Below are positions 41,433 through 48,536 of a DNA stretch of 64,000 nucleotides, piece after piece (positions within the stretch are counted from its first letter, which is position 1; every line of letters starts with the position of its first letter). Source of the DNA: VRUE01 sp963706605 (GTDB taxonomy: Bacteria; Actinomycetota; Thermoleophilia; Solirubrobacterales; 70-9). Location: assembly GCA_963706605.1 (NCBI GenBank), contig OY970165.1, forward strand, positions 248,001 to 312,000. The letters run 5' to 3'. The translations under genes and the position numbers were made by a program. A model generated the notes under the pieces. It did not search any database and was not told where the DNA came from. It saw only the letters and a list, made by a program, of their open reading frames with translations.

Positions 41433-41672
41433 CTAGCCTTCCGTGCGCTCGACGAACGCGACGATCTCGTCGATCGTCTTGAAGTTCTCCGGCACCAGGT
41501 CGTCGTCAGACACCTGGATCCCGAACCGCGCCTCCAGGAAGGCGACCAGCTCGACGATGGCCAGCGAGTCAAGGGTGTCGCTTGCGAGGAGATCTTCGTC
41601 GCGGGCGATCTTCTCGCCATCCAGCGTGATCTTCTCGACTATGAATCCTTCGACCTCGCTACCAATGTCCAT
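41433..41672 (-). CDS. Acyl carrier protein (stand-alone)
   Basis: 79-aa phosphopantetheine carrier: four-helix pattern with the attachment motif LASDTLDSLAIVELVAFLEARFGI, Ser36 in DSL. Start ATG 41672 is set by AAGGAGG about 6 nt upstream; the frame extends to 41756 without support. It sits between a GNAT acyltransferase (13 nt) and an AMP-ligase (8 nt), so it is a dedicated carrier, not the fatty-acid ACP. Confidence 0.88.
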   Translation of the reverse strand: MDIGSEVEGFIVEKITLDGEKIARDEDLLASDTLDSLAIVELVAFLEARFGIQVSDDDLVPENFKTIDEIVAFVERTEG

Positions 41673-41685
41673 TTCCGCCTCCTTG

Positions 41686-42324
41686 TCATACAGGTAGAAC
41701 AGCTTTTCGCCAAAACCACAGCCGTCTCCTACGCTCCAGGACCCACATCGACTCATATCCTCTCGCCCTGTAGGCCCAGAGCGCCGCGCGGTTGCCGCTG
41801 TCTACATAACCCCAGAGCCTGAGGTAGCCCCGATCGCGCAGCGACTTCTCGATTTTGCAAAGGAAGTCAGCCGCCGTTCCGGCCCCGCGGTACTCCTGCA
41901 GCAGGAAAAAGTCGGTGCCGTAGACATCTTTCTCCTCCAATTCGATGCCCAGGTCCAGGTCGCGAAGGTCCGGATGCGGCACCGGGGCATCGTGATCGAC
42001 CCACCAGTAGTAGCCGACCAAGTCGTCGTCTCTCCAGGCGACGAAACCGTGGAAGCCCGAGGAAACGTTGATGGCGAAGCGCTTGTCCACCTGTGGGCGG
42101 CCCCGTCTGCGGTTCAGCTCCGACAGGGCCGACAGGTGCTTGGCCTCCAGATCCTCCACACGCAGGTCACCAGGACGGCGCGATTCGCCGATCGAGTCCA
42201 GCTGCTTGAGCAGGACGATGAAGCGCTGATCGACGCAGATCAGCCTGCGCAACCGGCGGTTGACGGCGGCCAGCACGCCCCGGACGCCGTGCACTTGCGC
42301 GTAAAGACGAACCCTGGTCAACAT
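41686..42324 (-). CDS. GNAT-family acyltransferase
   Basis: 212 aa from ATG 42324 (CATCCT lies 7 nt upstream). GNAT core: FHGFVAWRDDDLVGYYWWVDHD, YGTDFFLLQEYRGAGTAADFLCKIEKSLRDRGYLRLWGYVDSGNRAALWAYRARGYESMWVLERRR; the Q/R-x-x-G-x-G/A acyl-CoA loop appears as QEYRGAGTA. The N-terminal 50 residues are basic and helical. First gene of the operon with ACP, ligase and PabAB. Likely transfers the ACP-bound acyl group to an amine or hydroxyl acceptor; the acceptor is unknown. Confidence 0.8.
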   Translation of the reverse strand: MLTRVRLYAQVHGVRGVLAAVNRRLRRLICVDQRFIVLLKQLDSIGESRRPGDLRVEDLEAKHLSALSELNRRRGRPQVDKRFAINVSSGFHGFVAWRDDDLVGYYWWVDHDAPVPHPDLRDLDLGIELEEKDVYGTDFFLLQEYRGAGTAADFLCKIEKSLRDRGYLRLWGYVDSGNRAALWAYRARGYESMWVLERRRRLWFWRKAVLPV

Positions 42325-42350
42325 CCGCGGCAGGATGCCACAATGGTCGG

Positions 42351-43106
42351 GTGCCCCCGCTGACACGTCCCGATCCGGCGAAGGGCGTCTTCGAGACGTT
42401 TTTGGTGGTCGAGGGAAGGCTGATCGAGCTAGACGCCCACCTAGCCCGGCTCGGCGCCAGCGTCGCGGTGCTCTTCGGGGCAACCCTGACCGACGAGACG
42501 CGCGAGGCGGTGGAAGCGCGTGCTAGAGACATTGGCCTTGGGCGCTTGCGGGTGACGCTCGCCCCGATCGGCGACGAGGGCGAGCTGACGAGTGAGATAG
42601 TCACAGCCGAGGTCGATCCGGCTCTCGTCTTCCCCAGCCCCGAGCACGCCGTCGTCGCCCACAGCGTCCTGGTCGACGGAGGGCTGGGCCTGCACAAGTG
42701 GGCCGATCGCGATCTGATCGCGGCAGCCGAATCGAGTGTGGGTGACGGCGAGGTACCGCTGATCGTCGATCGCGGTGGCGTCGTGCTGGAGGCCTCACGG
42801 GCAAACGTGTTCGCGATCCGGGGCGAAACACTGGTGACGCCCCCCGCAGACGGCCGTCTTCTTCCCGGCATCGCCCGGCGCCGGGTGATGGAAGCGGCCG
42901 ATGCCTGCGGGCTGCTTCCGCACGAGACCGAGCTGACGATCGGCGACCTGATTGCGGCGGACGAGGTTCTCCTGGCCGGGTCGGTTCGCGGCGTCGAGCC
43001 CGTGCGCGCGGTCGACGGCGTCGACCTCGGGAAGCCCAGCGGCGCCGGCGTCCGGGTCGCAGCCGAATTGAGGCGCGGCTGGATGCCCAGTCGAGCGAGG
43101 ATCTAG
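42351..43106 (+). CDS. pabC: 4-amino-4-deoxychorismate lyase (class IV aminotransferase fold)
   Basis: 251-aa PLP enzyme releasing pyruvate from aminodeoxychorismate to give 4-aminobenzoate. Landmarks: KGVFETFLVVEGRLIELDAHLARL, the PLP-Lys region GLGLHKWADRDLIAAAE, DRGGVVLEASRANVFAIRGETLVTPPADGRLLPGIARRRVME. Branched-chain or D-amino acid transaminase activity is the family alternative. GTG 42351 has CACAAT 6 nt upstream. Divergent from the GNAT-ACP-ligase-pabAB operon across 26 nt, so both halves of PABA synthesis flank the ligase/ACP genes. Confidence 0.85.
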   Translation: MPPLTRPDPAKGVFETFLVVEGRLIELDAHLARLGASVAVLFGATLTDETREAVEARARDIGLGRLRVTLAPIGDEGELTSEIVTAEVDPALVFPSPEHAVVAHSVLVDGGLGLHKWADRDLIAAAESSVGDGEVPLIVDRGGVVLEASRANVFAIRGETLVTPPADGRLLPGIARRRVMEAADACGLLPHETELTIGDLIAADEVLLAGSVRGVEPVRAVDGVDLGKPSGAGVRVAAELRRGWMPSRARI

Positions 43107-43143
43107 CGGCCGCAACCGAACCAGTGGCGCCGCGGTACCTCGC

Positions 43144-43482
43144 TCAAACCGTGAGCGGCAGGCGCTGCAAACGCTGCAAACGCTCCGCGACGCGGTCGGC
43201 ACGAGCGGTGAAATCGCCCATCCCGGCGTCGTCGGATCTCTCCGCCGGGAGCGAAGCCGAGCCGTTGCCGGCCACCATGGCGCTTGCCCGCTCGGCCAGC
43301 TCAGCCGCGCGACGCGCCTGCTCCGCCGCGTCGAGGGCGGCCGCCCCCACCGTCATCACAGCCGCCTCGGAGGCACGAGCGGTGGCCAGCGCCTCGTCGA
43401 TCCGCTCGACCAGCTCCCCCAGGAGGGGTGGGCGAGCGTGCTTGGGCAGGAGCCAATCCTGGGTGCTGTCGCGCTCGCTCAT
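43144..43482 (-). CDS. Small helical hypothetical protein, 112 aa
   Basis: Starts at ATG 43482, where TACATT (43489-43494) lies 6 nt upstream; the frame open to 43788 has no other support. The sequence is an Ala/Glu/Arg-rich helix from about residue 15 to 75 (LLGELVERIDEALATARASEAAVMTVGAAALDAAEQARRAAELAERASAMV), suggesting a coiled coil, with a second helix at the C-terminus. No membrane segment. Not recognised. Confidence 0.6.
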   Translation of the reverse strand: MSERDSTQDWLLPKHARPPLLGELVERIDEALATARASEAAVMTVGAAALDAAEQARRAAELAERASAMVAGNGSASLPAERSDDAGMGDFTARADRVAERLQRLQRLPLTV

Positions 43483-43552
43483 GCCTTCAATGTACGGCGG
43501 CGGGATGTGAATCCCTTGCGGGCCGGCAATCGCTTCGACGAATCGACCAGCG

Positions 43553-44083
43553 CTAGGGAACCGGCCGCACCGCGCCCCTGGCGGCGAGGCGCAGCGCTTC
43601 GCCGGGAACCGGGCTGTAGACCTCGATCTGGAGATTCGCACCGGGATAGGCGAGATGGGCGTTGTTCGGTGACGTCGGATCGACGAGAAGCACCGCGCCG
43701 TCATCGGTTTTGCCGAGCTTTGCGCCCTTCTGTTCCGCCGCGGCCTTTCGCAGCGCCGCGATCCCGTCCCCGCCGGGATAGGTGGCAACGGTGATGAAGT
43801 TCGCTCGGTCGTCGCCGGCCTTCGCGCCGCCCGTCAGGTACCGGACGTAAACCCTGCCCGCCGCCGTATCGGTCAACTCGTAGCTTGCCCCCGATCGTTC
43901 GCCCAGCCAGTAGACCGGCGTACCTCGTTCGGCAGCGAATTCGGAGAGCTGAGACGCCGTGACAACCTCCGGTTCGCCGACCGTCGGCGTGGAGTCGTCG
44001 CCGTGAGCCAGCCAGACCACGACCGCCGCAACAAGGGCGACGGAGAGAACGACAAGGAGAATGGTCGGCCAGCGGCGGTTCAT
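43553..44083 (-). CDS. Membrane-anchored hypothetical protein, 176 aa
   Basis: From ATG 44083: a short basic start, one transmembrane helix (WPTILLVVLSVALVAAVVVWLA), then an extracytoplasmic domain of about 140 residues with VVTASQLSEFAAERGTPVYWLGERSGASYELTDTAAGRVYVRYLTGG, a small alpha/beta domain. Not recognised as a family; resembles other actinobacterial anchored proteins of unknown role. Lies downstream of the collagen-like gene on the same strand but is separated from it by a strong terminator. Confidence 0.7.
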   Translation of the reverse strand: MNRRWPTILLVVLSVALVAAVVVWLAHGDDSTPTVGEPEVVTASQLSEFAAERGTPVYWLGERSGASYELTDTAAGRVYVRYLTGGAKAGDDRANFITVATYPGGDGIAALRKAAAEQKGAKLGKTDDGAVLLVDPTSPNNAHLAYPGANLQIEVYSPVPGEALRLAARGAVRPVP

Positions 44084-44149
44084 AGACACGGGAGAACGGT
44101 ATATGTCCGGCCGGTTGGGAATCAGACAGAAGGAAGCTGTGAAAACGGC

Positions 44150-44188
44150 CCATGCCACGAAGGACCGGCTTTGCCCTTCGTGGCATGG
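44150..44188 (-). terminator. Intrinsic terminator of the collagen-like gene
   Basis: Perfect 14-bp stem: CCATGCCACGAAGG (44150-44163) with CCTTCGTGGCATGG (44175-44188), 11-nt loop, 20 nt after the stop at 44209. On the minus strand it is followed by GCCGTTTTC, a weak U-tract. Confidence 0.8.
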
Positions 44189-44208
44189 ACGGACAGCTCG
44201 AGTGACGA

Positions 44209-46425
44209 CTACTCGGTTAGCGTCACCGACCAGCGGATCGAGTTCCAGTTGTCCGGTTCGCTGTTCGGCGCCACCTGCAGCGAAATCAGGTCGCCTGCGG
44301 CAAACGTGGTCGAGAGCGCAGCGCTGTTGCACGAGGTCGCGCTGTTGCCGCTTATCGAGCACGTCACCGAGGTACTCTGAGTTGCGCCTGGGCCGCTCTT
44401 CTTGCGAATCGTGAACGCCCAACTGTTTCCAGTTCCGGGATCTTCGCCGAGATCGACGAAGAGGCCGGAGACCGTTCCGCTGACCGGCACGATCTGCTGG
44501 ACGGTGCTCTCGGTGGTGGTCGCCTGGCTGGTCAGGAACGGACCCAGGAAGGTCGTGTTTTTGTTGCTGCTAGCCGACGTGGTGGACAGTCCCGAAAAGA
44601 CAATCCGCGTGGCTCCTGCTTTGCCTTCTTTCCCTTCCAGGCCCTGGAGACCCTGTTTTCCTTCTTTGCCTTCGATGCCCTGGAGACCCTGTTTGCCTTC
44701 TTTCCCTTCCAGGCCCTGGAGACCCTGTTTTCCTTCTTTGCCTTCGATGCCCTGGAGACCCTGTTTGCCTTCTTTTCCTTCCAGGCCCTGGAGACCCTGT
44801 TTTCCTTCTTTGCCTTCGATGCCCTGGAGACCCTGTTTGCCTTCTTTTCCTTCCAGGCCCTGGAGACCCTGTTTGCCTTCTTTTCCTTCGGCGCCGTCTT
44901 CACCGTCGAGACCGTTGGTCCCGTCTTTGCCGGCAGCGCCGTCTTCACCGTCTTCGCCCGCTTTGCCTTCGGGACCGATCAGCGAGGTGGCGGTACTCCA
45001 GGATCCAGCCAGCTTCGGGCCATAGATGTCGTAGTTGTCGGTATCGACGTAGAAATCGCCTTCGGCCCCTTCACCGGGGTCAGGAGCGCCTGATCCGCTC
45101 AGAACCGTGCGGCCGTCGGCACCGTCGACCCCGTTGGTGCCGTCTTTTCCGTTGGTGCCGTCTTTGCCGGCAGGTCCCTCAGTCCCAGGCGGGCCCTGCG
45201 CACCATCTTTGCCATCGATGCCGTTGGTTCCATCTTTTCCGTCAGCGCCGTCTTTGCCGTCGACGCCATTCGTTCCGTCTTTTCCATCGACGCCGTTGGT
45301 CCCGTTCGTTCCGTCTTTGCCGTCGATTCCGTTTTTACCGTCGACGCCGTCGACGCCGTTGATCCCGTCTTTACCGTCAGCGCCGTCCTTGCCGTTGGTG
45401 CCATTAACGCCGTCTTTTCCGTCAACCCCGTTGGTCCCGTCTTTACCGTCGACCCCATTCGTTCCGTCTTTACCGTCGACCCCGTTGGTCCCGTTCGTTC
45501 CGTTGGTCCCATCTAGACCGTTGATGCCGTCTTTACCGTCGACGCCGTTGGTTCCGTTGATGCCGTCTTTGCCATCGATGCCGTTGGTTCCATCTTTTCC
45601 GTCAGCGCCGTCTTTGCCGTCGACGCCATTCGTTCCGTCTTTGCCGTCGACGCCATTCGTTCCGTCTTTTCCATCGACGCCGTTGGTCCCGTTCGTTCCG
45701 TCTTTGCCGTCGATTCCGTTTTTACCGTCGACGCCGTCGACGCCGTTGATCCCGTCTTTACCGTCAGCGCCGTCCTTGCCGTTGGTGCCATTAACGCCGT
45801 CTTTTCCGTCAACCCCGTTGGTCCCGTCTTTACCGTCGACCCCGTTGGTCCCGTTCGTTCCGTTGGTCCCATCTAGACCGTTGATGCCGTCTTTACCGTC
45901 GACGCCGTTGGTTCCGTTGATGCCGTCTTTACCGTCGACGCCGTTGGTTCCGTTCGTTCCGTTGATCCCATCGACGCCATTGGTGCCGTCCTTGCCGTCA
46001 GCGCCGTTGGTTCCGTTGGTCCCATCGATGCCGTTGGTGCCATCCTTGCCGTCGACGCCGTTGTCACCGGCCGGACCCTGGAGTCCCTGAAGACCCTGCT
46101 CACCTTTTTCACCCTTTGCGCCCTGTGGGCCAGCGGGCCCCTGTGGGCCGGCTTCGCCGCTGCTTTCTTGAATGCCAAGCACTCCTTGCTTGCCAGGACT
46201 GCTGACCACCTGAACTCGCAGCTCGCCGCCCTTGCACTTCAGTTTGGCCTGAACGAAGCGAACGCTGCCCTTATCAGGTCCGCTCTTCGTGATGCAGAGG
46301 TTGATCGTGGTCATCTGGGCCGCCTGAACGGCGCTGGAAACAACGAGCAGACCTGCGGTGGCCAGGCACGCCGCGAGGGCAAATGCCAGCCAACGAACCT
46401 GGGGCAATGCGGACCTGGCAGTCAT
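44209..46425 (-). CDS. Secreted collagen-like protein, 738 aa
   Basis: Starts at ATG 46425 with AAGGAG 8 nt upstream. Order: signal peptide (to about 36), a short Cys-containing region, a Gly-X-Y tract of about 390 residues dominated by GTNGVDGKD-type triplets (rich in Asp, Asn, Lys, almost no Pro), a non-collagen module (GDFYVDTDNYDIYGPKLAG) found in many bacterial collagen-like proteins, a second Gly-X-Y tract with 21-residue-period KEGKQGLQGLEG/KEGKQGLQGIEG repeats, and a beta-rich C-terminal domain of about 150 residues with two Cys, likely for trimerisation or display. It would form rod-like surface or matrix fibres. Downstream terminator at 44150. Confidence 0.88.
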   Translation of the reverse strand: MTARSALPQVRWLAFALAACLATAGLLVVSSAVQAAQMTTINLCITKSGPDKGSVRFVQAKLKCKGGELRVQVVSSPGKQGVLGIQESSGEAGPQGPAGPQGAKGEKGEQGLQGLQGPAGDNGVDGKDGTNGIDGTNGTNGADGKDGTNGVDGINGTNGTNGVDGKDGINGTNGVDGKDGINGLDGTNGTNGTNGVDGKDGTNGVDGKDGVNGTNGKDGADGKDGINGVDGVDGKNGIDGKDGTNGTNGVDGKDGTNGVDGKDGTNGVDGKDGADGKDGTNGIDGKDGINGTNGVDGKDGINGLDGTNGTNGTNGVDGKDGTNGVDGKDGTNGVDGKDGVNGTNGKDGADGKDGINGVDGVDGKNGIDGKDGTNGTNGVDGKDGTNGVDGKDGADGKDGTNGIDGKDGAQGPPGTEGPAGKDGTNGKDGTNGVDGADGRTVLSGSGAPDPGEGAEGDFYVDTDNYDIYGPKLAGSWSTATSLIGPEGKAGEDGEDGAAGKDGTNGLDGEDGAEGKEGKQGLQGLEGKEGKQGLQGIEGKEGKQGLQGLEGKEGKQGLQGIEGKEGKQGLQGLEGKEGKQGLQGIEGKEGKQGLQGLEGKEGKAGATRIVFSGLSTTSASSNKNTTFLGPFLTSQATTTESTVQQIVPVSGTVSGLFVDLGEDPGTGNSWAFTIRKKSGPGATQSTSVTCSISGNSATSCNSAALSTTFAAGDLISLQVAPNSEPDNWNSIRWSVTLTE
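45199..45910 (-). repeat. Internal ~360-bp tandem duplication in the collagen-like gene
   Basis: Two near-identical blocks, about 45199-45550 and 45559-45910, repeat the same order of Gly-X-Y triplets with a period near 360 bp; the second has one extra 30-bp (GTNGVDGKDG) unit. Shorter 27-30-bp units repeat within each. Likely unstable by slippage or unequal recombination. Confidence 0.75.
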
Positions 46426-46810
46426 TCGAGTGATCTCCTTACCGGTTGGGAGCCCTTGGCGGCCCACTCAGCAACTCAAACGCGGGCATCGAAGGCGGAG
46501 AAGGTACAGGTCCACTCGACGTTTGACCAATCAATTCAGTCATACATATGGCCAATCTAGGTACTTTTTCCTCAAGTAACTCTCCAAAAGTGTGCTTTGC
46601 AGGCGGGATTGATGGTGAAAGTCTTCGTCCAAAACTCACGTCGCCTTCTTGGAGCGGTGTCATTTGGAGGTTGTTTTTGTCGCGGCAACGACCTGACAGA
46701 TCCACTCGACCGCCGGACACCACCAAGTATTCGTTGCAAGCGCTCATACGTCTGGCCAGTTTGGATCAATACATGACCAGATGGGAACCCCCCCTGGCGA
46801 CAAGAGGACG
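46426..46810. promoter_or_regulatory. 385-bp A+T-enriched intergenic region
   Basis: Divergent region between the collagen-like gene and the CAP gene, with no convincing gene. A+T content is well above the genome. On the minus strand CATATGTATGA (about 46540-46550) is a possible -10 for the collagen-like gene. A 14-bp direct repeat, CAG(G/A)TCCACTCGAC, occurs at 46507-46520 and 46697-46710. Long 5' leader or binding sites for regulators or nucleoid proteins are plausible. Confidence 0.5.
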
Positions 46811-47365
46811 GTGGCACGCACGTTCTCTCTCCTCCTCGCAGCGGCCTCGCTGGCCTGCTTCGCGATCGCTTCGACCGCGGCCGCAGCGGTTCCCGGTGGG
46901 CTGATCGCCCCAGCGTCGGTCTGCCCCGGCCAGGAAAGGCTCGAAGCTTCAGCCGAGGCGCAGGAGGCAACGATGCTCTGCATGACCGGCTTCGCCCGCG
47001 CCCAAGCCGGCCTGACGGCACTCGCCGGCGCCCCCGAACTGGAACAGTCGGCAGACGACAAGGCTGACGACATCCTGCGCTGCGACAGCTTCAGCCACTT
47101 TGCCTGCGGCCGCGAGTTCACTTACTGGATGCGGCAGACCGGCTACATCTCCTCCCAGTGCTGGCGGGTCGGCGAGAACCTCGCCTGGGGAACCGACAGA
47201 TACGGCACCGTGCGTTCGATCTTCCGCGCCTGGATGAACTCCCCCGGGCACCGCGAGAACCTCCTTGGCGACTTCAGCCAGATCGGCATCAGCCTGCGGG
47301 TCGGCACCCTCGACGGCCAGCTGGAGACCCACGTCTGGGCCGAGCATTTCGGATCGCACTGCTGA
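46811..47365 (+). CDS. Secreted CAP-domain (SCP/PR1, YkwD-like) protein
   Basis: 184 aa from GTG 46811 (AGAGG just upstream); an in-frame ATG at 46781 is the alternative. Signal peptide to about residue 25 (FSLLLAAASLACFAIASTAAAA). CAP fold: ATMLCMTGFARAQAGLTALAGAPELEQSADDKADDIL, the SFSHFACG histidine segment, GENLAWG and WMNSPGHRENLLGDFSQIGI, then HVWAEHFG. Several Cys suggest disulfides outside the cell. Bacterial CAP proteins bind lipids or envelope components; the exact role is unknown. Confidence 0.88.
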   Translation: MARTFSLLLAAASLACFAIASTAAAAVPGGLIAPASVCPGQERLEASAEAQEATMLCMTGFARAQAGLTALAGAPELEQSADDKADDILRCDSFSHFACGREFTYWMRQTGYISSQCWRVGENLAWGTDRYGTVRSIFRAWMNSPGHRENLLGDFSQIGISLRVGTLDGQLETHVWAEHFGSHC

Positions 47366-47465
47366 GCGCCCCCGGTCCTAGTCTGAGCACACCCGCGCCG
47401 CGATCCCCCGCCGCCGAGGGTTGACTAGATTTCTGCTCCCGACAGCACCCAACCCGAGGAGCAGC

Positions 47466-48518
47466 TTGAGAAACCCCAGAGACTTCTTCCAGCCGCTAGC
47501 GATCGGCGCCCCCGAGCCGCTGCTCGAGATTCCGGTCAAGCCGTCGAGGATGATCCACTTCCTCGACTTCTCGAACGAGAAGATGGTCGCCAAGGCGGCA
47601 GACATCGCCCAGAAGACCGACATCCTGCTCGGCAACCTCGAGGACGCGATCCCGGTCGACCGCAAGGAGGCCGCCCGCACCGGCCTGATCAAGGCGGCAA
47701 CCGAGTCGGACTTCGGGCAGACCTCGCTCTGGACCCGAGTCAACTCGCTGGAGAGCCCCTGGGTGCTCGACGACCTCACCACCCTCGTCGGGGAGATCGG
47801 TGACAAGCTAGAGGTCGTAATGGTGCCCAAGGTCGAGGGGGCCTGGGACATCCACTACGTCGACCGCCTGCTCGCCCAGCTGGAGGCGAAGGCCGGCCTC
47901 GACCGCCCGATCCTGATCCACGCGATCCTCGAGACCGCGCAGGGGGTCGTCAACCTGGAGGAGATCGCCGCCGCCAGCCCCCGCATGCAGGGGATGAGCT
48001 TCGGCCCGGCGGACCTCGCCGCCTCGCGGCGGATGAAGACGACCCGGGTCGGCGGCGGCCACCCCGGCTACCGCTCGATGGAGGATCCGGCCGATCCCGA
48101 GAATCCCGAGGCCGACCGAGTCAGCGCCCAGCAGGATCCCTGGCACTACTCGATCGCCCGCATGGTCGACGCCTGCGCCTCGACCGGAATCCTCCCCTTC
48201 TACGGCCCCTTCGGCGACATCAAGGACACGGCCGGGTGTGAAACCCAGTTCCGTGCCGCCTTCCTGCTCGGCTGCGTCGGCGCCTGGTCGCTGCACCCGG
48301 TGCAGATCGAGATCGCCAAGAGGGTCTTCAGCCCTCCACCGGAGGAGGTCAAGTTCGCCAGGAAAGTGCTGGAGGCGATCCCGGACGGGCGCGGCGTCCA
48401 CATGATCGACGGCAAGATGCAGGACGACGCCACCTGGAAGCAGTGCAAGGTGATGGTCGAGCTGGCGGAGATGCTGGCAGCGAAGGACCCGGAGTTGGCC
48501 GAGTCTTACGGGATGTAG
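47466..48518 (+). CDS. mcl1: L-malyl-CoA/beta-methylmalyl-CoA lyase (HpcH/CitE family)
   Basis: 350-aa Mg-dependent aldolase cleaving beta-methylmalyl-CoA to glyoxylate and propionyl-CoA (and malyl-CoA to glyoxylate and acetyl-CoA), the last C-C step of the ethylmalonyl-CoA pathway. Landmarks: PSRMIHFLDFSNEKMVAKAADIAQKTDILLGNLEDAIPVD, VMVPKVEGAWDI, LIHAILETAQGVVNLEEIAAASPRMQGMSFGPADLAASR with catalytic Glu/Asp, and GCVGAWSLHPVQIEIA. The start is TTG 47466 with GAGGAG 4-5 nt upstream. Convergent with pckG. Confidence 0.88.
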   Translation: MRNPRDFFQPLAIGAPEPLLEIPVKPSRMIHFLDFSNEKMVAKAADIAQKTDILLGNLEDAIPVDRKEAARTGLIKAATESDFGQTSLWTRVNSLESPWVLDDLTTLVGEIGDKLEVVMVPKVEGAWDIHYVDRLLAQLEAKAGLDRPILIHAILETAQGVVNLEEIAAASPRMQGMSFGPADLAASRRMKTTRVGGGHPGYRSMEDPADPENPEADRVSAQQDPWHYSIARMVDACASTGILPFYGPFGDIKDTAGCETQFRAAFLLGCVGAWSLHPVQIEIAKRVFSPPPEEVKFARKVLEAIPDGRGVHMIDGKMQDDATWKQCKVMVELAEMLAAKDPELAESYGM

Positions 48519-48536
48519 GACCTGGAGCAGCGCCTT

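Noticed and set aside
39931..42324. Exosortase/PEP-CTERM-type accessory set (ligase, ACP, GNAT, FemAB near EPS genes)
   Set aside because: The gene types resemble exosortase-associated EPS loci, but no exosortase and no PEP-CTERM protein are visible in the window, so the label is not supported.
45199..45910. CRISPR-like periodic repeats
   Set aside because: The periodicity (multiples of 9 and about 30 bp) encodes Gly-X-Y triplets in one frame, with no constant spacer length and no cas genes.
45107..46090. Plus-strand 327-aa frame rich in PSTPLVPSLPS repeats
   Set aside because: Exact antisense of the Gly-X-Y repeats of the collagen-like gene. It lacks a ribosome-binding site and signal peptide, whereas the minus-strand gene has AAGGAG, a signal peptide and a terminator.
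46439..46904. Small frames within 46426-46810 (46439-46747 minus, 46548-46904 plus)
   Set aside because: No ribosome-binding site, no recognisable composition or domain, and they overlap each other and the CAP gene start; the segment reads as regulatory DNA.
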